In this document: positions 11,001 through 22,700 of the stretch, piece by piece | Position numbering within the stretch: position 1 is the stretch's first letter | How the letters are laid out: each line of letters begins with the position of its first letter | Program-made: the position numbers and the translations under genes | The notes under the pieces: model-generated | Databases searched by the model: none | What the model was told of the DNA's origin: nothing | Seen by the model: only the letters and a program-made list of their open reading frames with translations | Assembly (NCBI GenBank): GCA_034440615.1 | Contig: JAOTOM010004565.1 | Location: 62,001-126,000 of the forward strand | Origin: Ashinkailepas kermadecensis | Lineage: Eukaryota; Arthropoda; Thecostraca; Neolepadidae | Direction: 5' to 3' | DNA: 64,000 bases

Positions 11001-14000
11001 TGACTCACCCTGTCCCTGGTCGGGTGGTGACTCACCCTGTCCCCTGGTCAGGTGGTCCACTCACCCTGTCCCCTGGTCGGGTGGTGACTCACCCTGTCCC
11101 TGGTCAGGGTGGTGACTCACCCTGTCCCTGGTCGGGTGGTGACTCACCCTGTCCCTGGTCAGGTGGTGACTCACCCTGTCCCTGGTCAGGTGGTGACTCA
11201 CCCTGTCCCTGGTCAGGTGGTGCTCCTGTCCCTGGTCGGGTGGTGACTCACCCTGTCCCTGGTCGGGTGGTGACTCACCCTGTCCCCTGGTCAGGTGGTG
11301 TACTCACCCTGTCCCTGGTCAGGTGGTGTACTCACCCTGTCCCCTGGTCGGGTGGTGTACTCACCCTGTCCCTGGTCAGGTGGTGTACTCACCCTGTCCC
11401 TGGTCAGGTGGTGTGCACTCACCCTGTCCCCTGGTCAGGTGGTGTACTCACCCTGTCCCTGGTCAGGTGGTGTACTCACCCTGTCCCCTGGTCAGGTGGT
11501 GTACCGCTCACCCTGTCCCTGGTCGGGTGGTGTACCCTGTCCTGGTCGGCTGACCCTGTCCCCTGGTCAGGTGGTGTACCGCTCACCCTGTCCCTGGTCG
11601 GGTGGTGTACCGCTGACCCTGTCCCTGGTCAGGTGGTGTACCGCTGACCCTGTCCCCTGGTCAGGTGGTGTACCGCTGACCCTGTCCCCTGGTCAGGTGG
11701 TGTACCGCTGACCCTGTCCCCTGGTCAGGTGGTGTACCGCTGACCATGTCCCCTGGTCAGGTGGTGTACCGCTGACCCTGTCCCCTGGTCAGGTGGTGTA
11801 CCGCTGACCCTGTCCCTGGTCAGGTGGTGTGCCGCTGACCATGTCCCCTGGTCAGGTGGTGTACCGCTGACCCTGTCCCCTGGTCAGGTGGTGTACTGAC
11901 CCTGTCCCTGGTCAGGTGGTGTACGCTGACCCTGTCCCTGGTCGGGTGGTGCGCTCACCCTGTCCCCTGGTCAGGTGGTGACTCACCCTGTCCCCTGGTC
12001 GGGTGGTGCACTCACCCTGTCCCTGGTCGGGTGGTGTCCGACTCACCCTGTCCCTGGTCGGGTGGTGTACTCACCCTGTCCCTGGTCGGGTGGTGACTCA
12101 CCCTGTCCCTGGTCGGGTGGTCACTCACCCTGTCCCTGGTCGGGTGGTGTACTCACCCTGTCCCTGGTCGGGTGGTGACTCACCCTGTCCCTGGTCGGGT
12201 GGTGACTCACCCTGTCCCTGGTCGGGTGGTGACTCACCCTGTCCCTGGTCGGGTGGTGACTCACCCTGTCCCTGGTCGGGTGGTCACTCACCCTGTCCCT
12301 GGTCGGGTGGTCTACTCACCCTGTCCCTGGTCGGGTGGTGACTCACCCTGTCCCTGGTCGGGTGGTGACTCACCCTGTCCCCTGGTCGGGTGGTGACTCA
12401 CCCTGTCCCTGGTCGGGTGGTGACTCACCCTGTCCCTGGTCGGGTGGTCACTCACCCTGTCCCTGGTCGGGTGGTGACTCACCCTGTCCCTGGTCGGGTG
12501 GTGACTCACCCTGTCCCTGGTCGGGTGGTGACTCACCCTGTCCCTGGTCGGGTGGTGACTCACCCTGTCCCTGGTCGGGTGGTGACTCACCCTGTCCCTG
12601 GTCGGGTGGTCACTCACCCTGTCCCTGGTCGGGTGGTGACTCACCCTGTCCCTGGTCGGGTGGTGACTCACCCTGTCCCTGGTCGGGTGGTGACTCACCC
12701 TGTCCCTGGTCGGGTGGTGACTCACCCTGTCCCTGGTCGGGTGGTGACTCACCCTGTCCCTGGTCGGGTGGTGACTCACCCTGTCCCTGGTCGGGTGGTG
12801 ACTCACCCTGTCCCTGGTCGGGTGGTGACTCACCCTGTCCCTGGTCGGGTGGTGACTCACCCTGTCCCTGGTCGGGTGGTGACTCACCCTGTCCCTGGTC
12901 GGGTGGTCACTCACCCTGTCCCTGGTCGGGTGGTGACTCACCCTGTCCCTGGTCGGGTGGTGACTCACCCTGTCCCTGGTCGGGTGGTCACTCACCCTGT
13001 CCCTGGTCGGGTGGTGACTCACCCTGTCCCTGGTCGGGTGGTGACTCACCCTGTCCCTGGTCGGGTGGTCACTCATCCTGTCCCTGGTCGGGTGGTGACT
13101 CACCCTGTCCCTGGTCGGGTGGTGACTCACCCTGTCCCTGGTCGGGTGGTGACTCACCCTGTCCCTGGTCGGGTGGTCACTCACCCTGTCCCTGGTCGGG
13201 TGGTGACTCACCCTGTCCCTGGTCGGGTGGTCACTCACCCTGTCCCTGGTCGGGTGGTGACTCATCCTGTCCCTAGTCGGGTGGTGACTCACCCTACCCC
13301 TGGTCGGGTGGTGACTCACCCTGTCCCTGGTCGGGTGGTGACTCACCCTGTCCCTGGTCGGGTGGACACTCACCCTGTCCCTAGTAGGGTGGCCACTCAC
13401 GCTGCAGCTGGTCGGGTGGTCACTCACCCTGTCCCTCCTTGGGCAGCCGCGGTATCCGCCAGACGATGGCGCGGTGGTGGTGTTCGTACTTGGCGTACAC
13501 TCACCCTGTCCCTCCTTGGGCAGCCGCGGTATCCGCCAGACTATGGCGCGGTGGTGGTGTTCGTACTTGGCGCTGCCAGACGACACCTCCATCATGCTCT
13601 GCTCCAGGGTATCGACCGTGCCCAGCAGCCGCTCGATGCCCTTCACCTTGCCCTGGCTGTGGGCAGCGCACGGCGCGTCACGACAGGGGCGTCACGTCAC
13701 AATAGCTGTGACAGCTGGTTGTGACTGCAGATCGTCAGCAGTCGCTCAGAGTTTATAGTGCGGCACGTTTGCTGAAGGTGCAGCATGCAGTGATTGGGGT
13801 GATCTTCATCATTTCCGGGTTTTCCTTCATGACGCGTTGGATACAACTGCCAGGCAATTGTAGCGCAAACACATGATGCGGCTGAGCGAAAATACACAGA
13901 CAGGCCGAACACTACATGATGAAACTCATACAAGTAGGTATCGCAAAGTGACCGCAACTGCAGCAACTGCATATCGTTTGGCCACCTAGTTTAATTATCA

Positions 14001-17000
14001 TCATTGCAGCCTCTATTCTTTTGATGAATGTCACTTTGTTGTACTTGACAGGTATCGGATTTCACGGTGATGTACTTGACAGGCATAGGATGTCACGGTG
14101 ATGCAATTGACAAGTATCGGATGTCACTGTGATGTACTTGACAGGTATCGGATGTCACGTTGATGTACTTGACAATTATTGGATGTCACGTTGATGTACT
14201 TGACAAGCATAGGATGTCACAGTGATGTACTTTACAGACATAGGATGTCACGGTGATGTACTTGACAGGCATAGGATGTCACGTTGATGTACTTGACAAG
14301 TATCGGATGTCACGGTGATGTACTTGACAGGCATAGGATGTCACGGTGATGCACTTGACAGGCATCAGATGTCACGTTGATGTACTTGACAGGTATCGAA
14401 TGTCACGGTGATTGTCCGTTGATAATTTGTAAGAACTCAGCTTCCAATCGCAAATTTAGTCTACACCAGCTTCCCTACGAGAAACAATGTTCACGGCAAC
14501 ACCTCGATTATTGTGCTGCACCAGCAGCGAACGTCCCTGGGCACATACCGTCGGTGGGAGGCCTTGACGGAGCCATAGCGGAAGTGTTTCTCCACTCGGA
14601 ACATGTAGATCCAGCACTCTGGCAGGGGGATACGGATGAACACGTCCTCGCACGGAATCTGTCCCATCTTCCTGCTGATGAAGCCCGGAACCAAAATGTC
14701 CGCTGAGATCTCCACCTGTCCGACAGAGCACACACTCATCGGTCCTGATTGGAGCAACACAAATCACGCTGTTTTAATCAGGCCTGGGTACAGGTTTCAA
14801 CCATTCGGGAATCCGACAGTGGTCTGAACTGTGACCAGTTTGGTGCAGAAGGAGTCGATGCTCAACACGGGGCACGCATCTGGTATTTGGGTACGCATTA
14901 CGCATTTGGAAAGCGGCAATCGCAACAGACCAAAACTAGGCCGCTCTAATGGAAACTTCTGTCCTTAATTTCATGGATCAACAGAGGCTTGACTTGACAC
15001 TGACTACTGCAAGTGCTACTTGCTTACGTGAGGAGCTTGATGAAGCCACATCGCTGCTGTCGTCACATCACACCACATCACACAACATCACATCTCTAAA
15101 AATATTCCGCGAGCGTCTCGGATCGGACAAATAAATTACATTAATTTACAGCCCACAGCAGATGTGTGCCTACCTTGCCTGACAGGATGGTGTATTTAGC
15201 CTTGACTTGCAGGGGCAGCTCTCGACCCCTCGGCGGACGCACACGAAACCTCATCAGTTCAATGTAGCAGCCGTCTGGCGGTTTGAACTGGAGCAAACCA
15301 TGTACCGCTTTAAACAACATGTCAGAACTAGAATTGACGTACAGCTTCCGTCCGCATGCATTTACAGTGTAATAATGATGACAAACAACAGTCAGGTGAC
15401 ATTGGTTACAACGTCGAGGCGGGAGTTTTCACAGTGACTTGACCTAAAGGGCAATGCAAATTAATTAATAACAAGCTAGTTATTCTTCGTCTTACCATGA
15501 AGGTGCAGTGTATGCAAAGTGAGAAGCAACGACTGGGTCAGAAATCAGGGCAAATCTTCCCGCAGTGCTGCATCATGATCAGCCAAAGCAATGCTGCATG
15601 ATCAGCCAAGAAAAAAATGCCGCATGAACAGCGTGACAATGCTGCATAATCAGTTGGATATACATCTACAACACCAACTTTTAAAAGCACAATTAAACTT
15701 TTTCTAAATGTTCCTTCTTATCCCGCTTTGGAACACGCACTTTCTTTTGATAACCTAAGCTTTGAAATTTCCAACAGCCACTTTTCTGGTGGTCTTTCAT
15801 TGATGCCTACACACCAAAGAACGAACAATTCTTGGTGAACTGGCTCTGAATTTTGTTGTATTCTAGACTCGTTCCAGCCGAAATATCTAGACATTCAACA
15901 TGCAAATCATCGCGCCACGAGCGTCACTTGAATGGATGAAGTGGCCACAGCTTCACTTTTACTTTCGATAAGTGGATACATTAAATCAATAACCCGATAT
16001 TAATCAAGGGCCGAGTATTTCATCAACTGCGGTACCTACCTTGAGCATTTGCGACTCTTTGAACGCCTCCAGGTCGATGACGTTGTGGAAGATGACGTCC
16101 TCCAGTCTGATCCACTCCTCGGTGGCCACTGGAATGATGTCATGCCGACCCACTACCTCGCGACCCTGACGCCTCAGGTCGTTGATGCCCAACTCTATGT
16201 CAGGCATCCCTGGCCAAACGGAAATAGTACGATGTTATCGGTCTGATTCACAACGGCCAAAGTCACAAACTCATAGTGGGCGATTCACAGGGTCGCAGTT
16301 ACCGAGTCGTATATTCACAGTCAGTGATTCACAGGGTCGCAGTAGCAGATTCGTAGATTCACAGTCCGATGCACATTCACAGATTCACAGAGACGCAGAT
16401 TACAGAAACGCAGATCCACTGAGTCATGAAGTCAAAGGTTCGCAGATTCGCAGACAGTAGCGGAGGTAGGTAATTCGGATTGGAGGAGAAGTACTCATTG
16501 CATTCATGTATTCGGCACGTCGAACGACTTAACTTCTCCACCCATGCAAAGCGTACTATCGCAACGAGTTAATAATGTATGGGGTTCATTTTAACAAAGG
16601 CAAATCAAAAGTGAAGCTAAACTGAGAACATGCAGACAGGTAATGTTCTTAAGCAGGCAGATTTGATGGGTAGAACCACACTTGCTGGGACACAATAAAA
16701 CAAAAATGTTTTTGTGGTTCTATTTTGATTCCAATGGTTGAAAGCATTTTCTTCTTTTTATTTGGGGGTGGGGGAAGAAGGCATGCTTGCCCCTCAAACA
16801 TTTGGGATGGGGGCAGCCGTAGCTCGTGCCTTCCGTTCTGTTTCGCCCGCCATTGTTCGCGGATTCAGAGTCAGTTTCACGACGGCACCAGGTGACAAAC
16901 ACAGTGGCACGGCGCACGTATTGGACAAAGACTGCTTTTGTTGTATGGGTGTACCTGATAGGAAGGCCAGGAAGAAGAGGCGCACTCTGGCCAGCTGAGT

Positions 17001-19667
17001 AGTGATGGCACCTGTGACATCTTGCTCCACATACACCTCGTCAACACCGGTGATCTGCACCTCCTCTGTCTTATAGTTGAGCGCTCGGTCACGGTGTACG
17101 TTCACCTGCCGCACGACAATGATGTATCGCAACACAACGGAAACAGCACGATTATTTTACAAGCGGTTTAAATGCAACAAAGAAGTCAGTCAAATGCATC
17201 CATCCTACACGAAATAGACATCAAACAAATAGCTTACGTGAGCAAATCATAAGCACGGAAAAGGGAAAAAGCAATGAGAAGCAATTAGAAACAGAGCAGA
17301 ATATCATATGGTTGAATTGCAAAACTGCACGTGCACACAAGTATATGCTCGCGCATGATTTCATGGGGTACGTCTGGTGGAAGGTGCCTATTTAACAATT
17401 TACGCTCATAATGAGCTAATCAGCTGAAGATTCCTTTCCCGTAATAAATATGCCTGAGATACATGTCATGTTCTTTAGACCAGCTGAAACCGCACCAGGA
17501 AAATAATTTGTCTGAATTAGCATAATGCAGTCTTAATCTTATCACATGCAGATAGATTCTGGCTAGATGCTGTTCCCTCAATGACACTTGCTTGTCACTC
17601 CCAGACTACTTGCCGCAGCATCACGAAATTGTGTGACTTTTCCTGCCATTGATGTACGCATGTCATGTAAAAAGTTTAAGAAGATCGGTCCATCAGAAGC
17701 GCCTCCAGAATCTCATTTTTTGGAGGTCATCACCAGTGTGCAAGGCGGAAGAAGTCCAAAGGTACGTGACACGCATTCGACATATTTCGAGCAAAACAAA
17801 GATTGTGAGCTATGTATGATATTCGTATGGATAAGTGTCCAAAAACGAACTAAAACGGTCGCACTCAGGTACTCAAAATGGGGGCGGGCGCATAGTGTAT
17901 TACTTCCTTTTGGTACCATGGACAGCATTTTGTAGTTATTTTCATGGAGTTGTCATGCGATGGAATATATTTATGGCATGGCAGCATAGCTTAGTGCCCG
18001 AGACGGCTCTTGAGATTGCAAGGCGAATGGAAACGCATTAAATTCCCGTTGTGCACGCCAACCTCCTTACTTGTCCTTAGGATGTGTGCTCTAATACACA
18101 CTCATCATGAAATTGTCTGACTTTTCCTGCCATTGATGTGTACATGTCATGCAAAAGGATTAACAAAATCTGTTCATCAGAAGCGCCTCCAGAATCTCGG
18201 TTTTGGGAGGTTATCTTCAGTGCCCTCTTGCAGATAGCGCGGTCCAGGTGAACCAGCGAAAAGGATTTGTTGGTGCCTCCCTTTTTCGTATTCGGATCTG
18301 CCAATGCGCATTGCATTGCATATGCGCATGTGACATGTGCGTACAAGTCACACATGCTTGCTTTAAAATATCGTCTGGTGAACATGTTAACGTGATGGCT
18401 GAGTGGGTCCCTAATATATCTAAATTTCGAAGTTCTTTGTCCCTTGAACCTTCCTTTTCAACAATGCGAATTTATTTGCTTCAATGATGATGTTCTTGTA
18501 GAGACCAATCGAATGGCTTTTTCGCATCAAAATCGGACTAGCAGCTCTCGCGATCTTTGAGGGAGTGCAGAATCTGCCCCCCGCGCATAGTATCGTAGTA
18601 CCGGACAGCCCTCACCGAATTGTGCTAATCGGATAAATTCGGGCTTTAGAGGGCCTTGAAATCCAGCTCTGACTTTAGTGCCAGTACCAGTACCAAACTA
18701 TTTTAGGGTTGACAAGGCAATTACGTGCGGCATTATAATCAATATTCTACAAGAAATAAAGAAAACAAACTAAATCGAACTTTTCTTTGCAGTAAATAGA
18801 TTCGCAGCTGTCAATACAATTCCATGAATTCGCTCCGCCTCTCATTGAACTAAAAAGCCACGTACCTCATGCCTTGGTCGCATGTTAATTTCTCACATCG
18901 TGGTGCCCCAATTTGTATGATAGATAGTTGGACGTAATGATCTTTAAAAAAACTGTTCCTAGTTAGATTTACCAACAAAAAAACGTCACTTACCAATAAA
19001 TCATGCACGCTGACCATCATGACAGAGATGACATATACATGAGCAATAATTTATATTCTCCCAATATAAATTATTGCTGTTTTTCTGGGGTACAAACTAT
19101 CCTAATCAGCACAAATAAGTCAAGACATAGAAAACTTCAGATGTTACTTATTATGCAAATATTTTTTATAATATTTATTAGACTCTTTTCTTCTAAAACC
19201 CTTCCCAATTTAAAAAACGCACTGTATTCAAACAAAAATTCTACATTGAATGTTTTGGACCTAAGTTTTTGGAATACCAAATAAGTGGACGTATGTGCGC
19301 GTGCTTAACTATATAAGTAAAAACACCCCATAGTTCCTCCCCAACCGCACCAACCTTGCTTGGAAACTAAGTAAACAAATGATTTGGAGTGCCTACACAC
19401 TGCAAACAGTTAACATTATAGTTTAGGCCTCAACTTCTCTTTGGGATGGATATAGGGCCAGTATTTGCACTTTGGGTATGACTACTTTCAGCACTTTATT
19501 GCTAGTTTTATTGCTCTAACACTGGGTGCTTTTATGGTTTATTTGTTTTCATCTCTTAGCTGGGAGTGCGACTTTACTGTTTATTTTATGGTGTTAACGT
19601 AAGGTACTTGCAGTCGTTGGGTAAGGGGAGGGACTCCTGGTCACCTGATCTTAGGTGGCGGGCGAAA

Positions 19668-19708
<41 letters not shown>

Positions 19709-22700
19709 CAATGGACATCCCTGACAAATATGAGCAAATATGGGCGGTGCCAAAGGGGAAGACCAAAAGGGACGTATGTACTCACCCCCCAACCGCCCAA
19801 CCGCGAAACACTGAGAAGTAATGTGCGTAACGGATGTGTTTTGCACGAAAGGAATTGACCAAAAACGATGGTGTCCCCCGACCCAAAGTCCGTTGCACCG
19901 CCTATGTAGGTCAACATAATAACGGACACGGAAATTGGATAGTCCGATCGAGCTTAACAACTTATTTTTATATAAACCACCACAGAGAGCAATCCAGTCA
20001 ACGCACAGTGCGGCACAGAAAGATAACCATCATTACGGAGCAACTCGGAGCAACCTTCATTACACAAGCAACTCGGACAACAGACTAGCGTTCAGCCTTC
20101 CAAGTCAGACCGATGGAGTTATCAGCACGGCAAACCACCACGACTGCACCACCGTCACCATTCTCACCTTGAACAGCGTCTCCTCGATGTAGGAGGCGAA
20201 CCGCTTCACCTCCTCATAGTGCTGTGTACCGAGCTTGAGCAGCTGCGATATCTGAGGTGCGTGCTCCACCGGCATGCCGAGCTTTCGCACGTCGCTGGCG
20301 AACTCCTTCACCCGGTCATAGTCGCCCTCCCAGGCCGAGATGGCGAACTGGCCGATCTTCTTTGTGATCCGCTCCGCCTGATGGTGGGAGATGGAGCACA
20401 GCTTGAGGCCAGCGTAGCAGGTGGACAGGGTGCAAGCAGCGGTATGAAAATTGTTCGACCGACGTTAAAATAGGCCACCTCTAGCTGTTTTTACTGCTGG
20501 ATAATTCAAACAACTGATATTCGGAACCGGAATAGACCAATACTGGCTGTTTTTACTACTGGGTATTTCAAGCCACTGATTTTTCACAGTTGGAAGAGCC
20601 ATTACTGGCTGTTTTTACTGCTGGGCATTTCAAACTATTAATGTTCAGAACTGCCTATTCTCACAGTTTTGTGGCATATTCCATGCTATTAAAAGGTGAC
20701 ATGAGCTATGGTGAAGTTTTCATGACCGAAAAGATGCATGAGTCCTAATATGAAGCTCTAAGAGCTCCAGCAGGAATAAATGTTCCTTCTCTATTCCATA
20801 AATATTCACAAGATAAAATGCGTGAAAACATTTGATACAGGATCGCGAAAAAAACATCGCACCAAGTGCTATATAAGCGTTGCATAAGCATTGCATCAAA
20901 CATAAATTAAGGGGCCATCAAGTATTCTTATAAGTATTATATATTAAGGGGCAGCGAAATATTTCTCAAATAGGTATAGTGCAATAATTGATATGCTTGT
21001 TGCTTTGGCACAACTTCCTACGCTACGTCGATTCACTTCTCCCATAGGAATATGTCTGCAATTAGTTACAATGTGGACACAGTAAGAGATATGCGCCGAA
21101 ACACTTTCCATGCTGATGGCACTGCGGAAGCCTGGTGATACCTCCAATTACCTTCGTCAGCTGGCCAGGACGCACGCCCGGTCGCTCTTTGTAGAATATA
21201 TATTGCAGCTTGACGGTGAATATTTTACCGTACTGGTCATACTGCTGGGCACCTGCGGCACATGTTAGAAATACGTCTGATGAATTCATGGGTGTACCAC
21301 TAGCACATCAATTAGCGCATGCACGACGAGCGTTTGAGAAAGTAGAAGCAGGTCAGATCCAAAATGGATGGGCGTAGCTGGTCCGTGTCATAACTGCCCA
21401 TGATCATAGCTTTCCACCATAATAAGTTCCGAAAGTTGCCAGATAACGTCCAATAGCGTCAGGACTGGGCGCGATCATAACTTTCCATGATCATAACTTC
21501 TCATACGGAAAATCCTCTCGGTAGATGGCAGAACTAGTCAGCAAATACAGTGTACTTTGGCTTTTGACGACAGGTGGCAGGAGCGTTAGCCTAACCTAAC
21601 TATCCTAACCTAACCTAACCTAAGCATCACATGCGCCTGTGATCTATTGGCAGAACACAAAGTTTATTGCAGCAGCTGGCTACCGCTGCCATCCAGCGGG
21701 AGCATTTTCCGAATGCGAAGCAATTTTCATGGGACGTTATGAACGCTCCCTGTCCGGGAGATTTTATATATTTTCCTGGCAACTTTTGGAAGTTATGATC
21801 ATTGGAAGTTATGAACATGGGGCGTTATGAACGTCACCCAACGTGGCTTGTACAAGAGTTGTGGAGAGGGGTGGGGAATAACATACAATTATACAACAAC
21901 AAATTAACTCTTTGAACTGAGCTTTCGCATTCGTTTCGGAATGTGGTGCGCGTTAGTTGGCACTGTCCTATTGCATGCTCCTTACATTGCTGAAAAGAAG
22001 GATGGGTCACGTCACTCCACTTTATTTTGATTCGCTGGTGCAATTAACAATTGCAGACTATCTCGCAACAATATTTCCATCCGAGGAACTAGTTAAAGTG
22101 GTGTGAAGCGAACTTCCTCTCATGGCAAGAAAAAGAACGGAGCAAGCTCCCGGGTGATCTTTTCCATCATCCATGAATGCGCCACTTTAGTTCCAAATAT
22201 TCTGACTAATTAAGCTTCCACACTACCGAAGGTTACACCTGTGCCTTTAAAGCACTCTCTTCAACTGTCTAGAGATGCACAAAACACTCTTTTCAACTGT
22301 CTGGAGATGCACGAAACACTCCTTTCAACTGTCTAAAGAAGCACAAAACACTCTTCAACTGTCTCGAGATGTACAAAGCACTCCCTTCAACTGTCTGGAG
22401 ATGTACTTCATGACACACAGGAGAGTTAACAGAAGTCACCGTTTTCAGGACAGCTTGCTTTTCAAACGAAATGTGATGCAACGCAAGCGAATGTGAACTT
22501 ATCTTCTACAAAGGGTGGGGCGTCTGGACTAACCGACATCGGAGACAGAGTAGGAGGACTGGACTGACCGACATCGGAGACAGAGTAGGAGGCCTGAACT
22601 GACCGATATCGGAGACAGAGTAGGAGGACTGGACTGACCGACATTGGAGACAGAGTAGGAGGCCTGGACTGACCGACATCGGAGACAGAGCAGGAGGCCT

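Larger units (their letters stand above)
17106..20167 (-). other. intron 8 (3.06 kb)
   Basis: GT..AG intron (donor TTCAAG|GTGAGA). Contains a pair of 110-bp direct repeats (17620-17732 and 18106-18217) and a T-run/A-run junction at 19667-19708. The rest is AT-rich unique sequence with no coding signal. Confidence 0.75.
20378..21151 (-). other. intron 7 (774 bp)
   Basis: GT..AG intron, donor ACGAAG|GTAATT. Holds a 68-bp repeat (20480-20665) and one copy of a dispersed intronic element (20745-20900). Confidence 0.75.

Noticed and set aside
9735..13440. CRISPR array
   Set aside because: Units are contiguous without unique spacers, and the context is a eukaryotic intron.
13440..13505. Inner copy of the exon 13 end as a separate duplicated exon
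   Set aside because: It has no acceptor of its own and would be out of frame; it is a tail duplication, not an alternative exon.
9672..13646. Minus-strand ORFs of 372 and 444 codons (RDRVSHHPT repeats)
   Set aside because: These are the same satellite read in the sense direction. Only exon 13 at the 13505-13656 end is real coding sequence.
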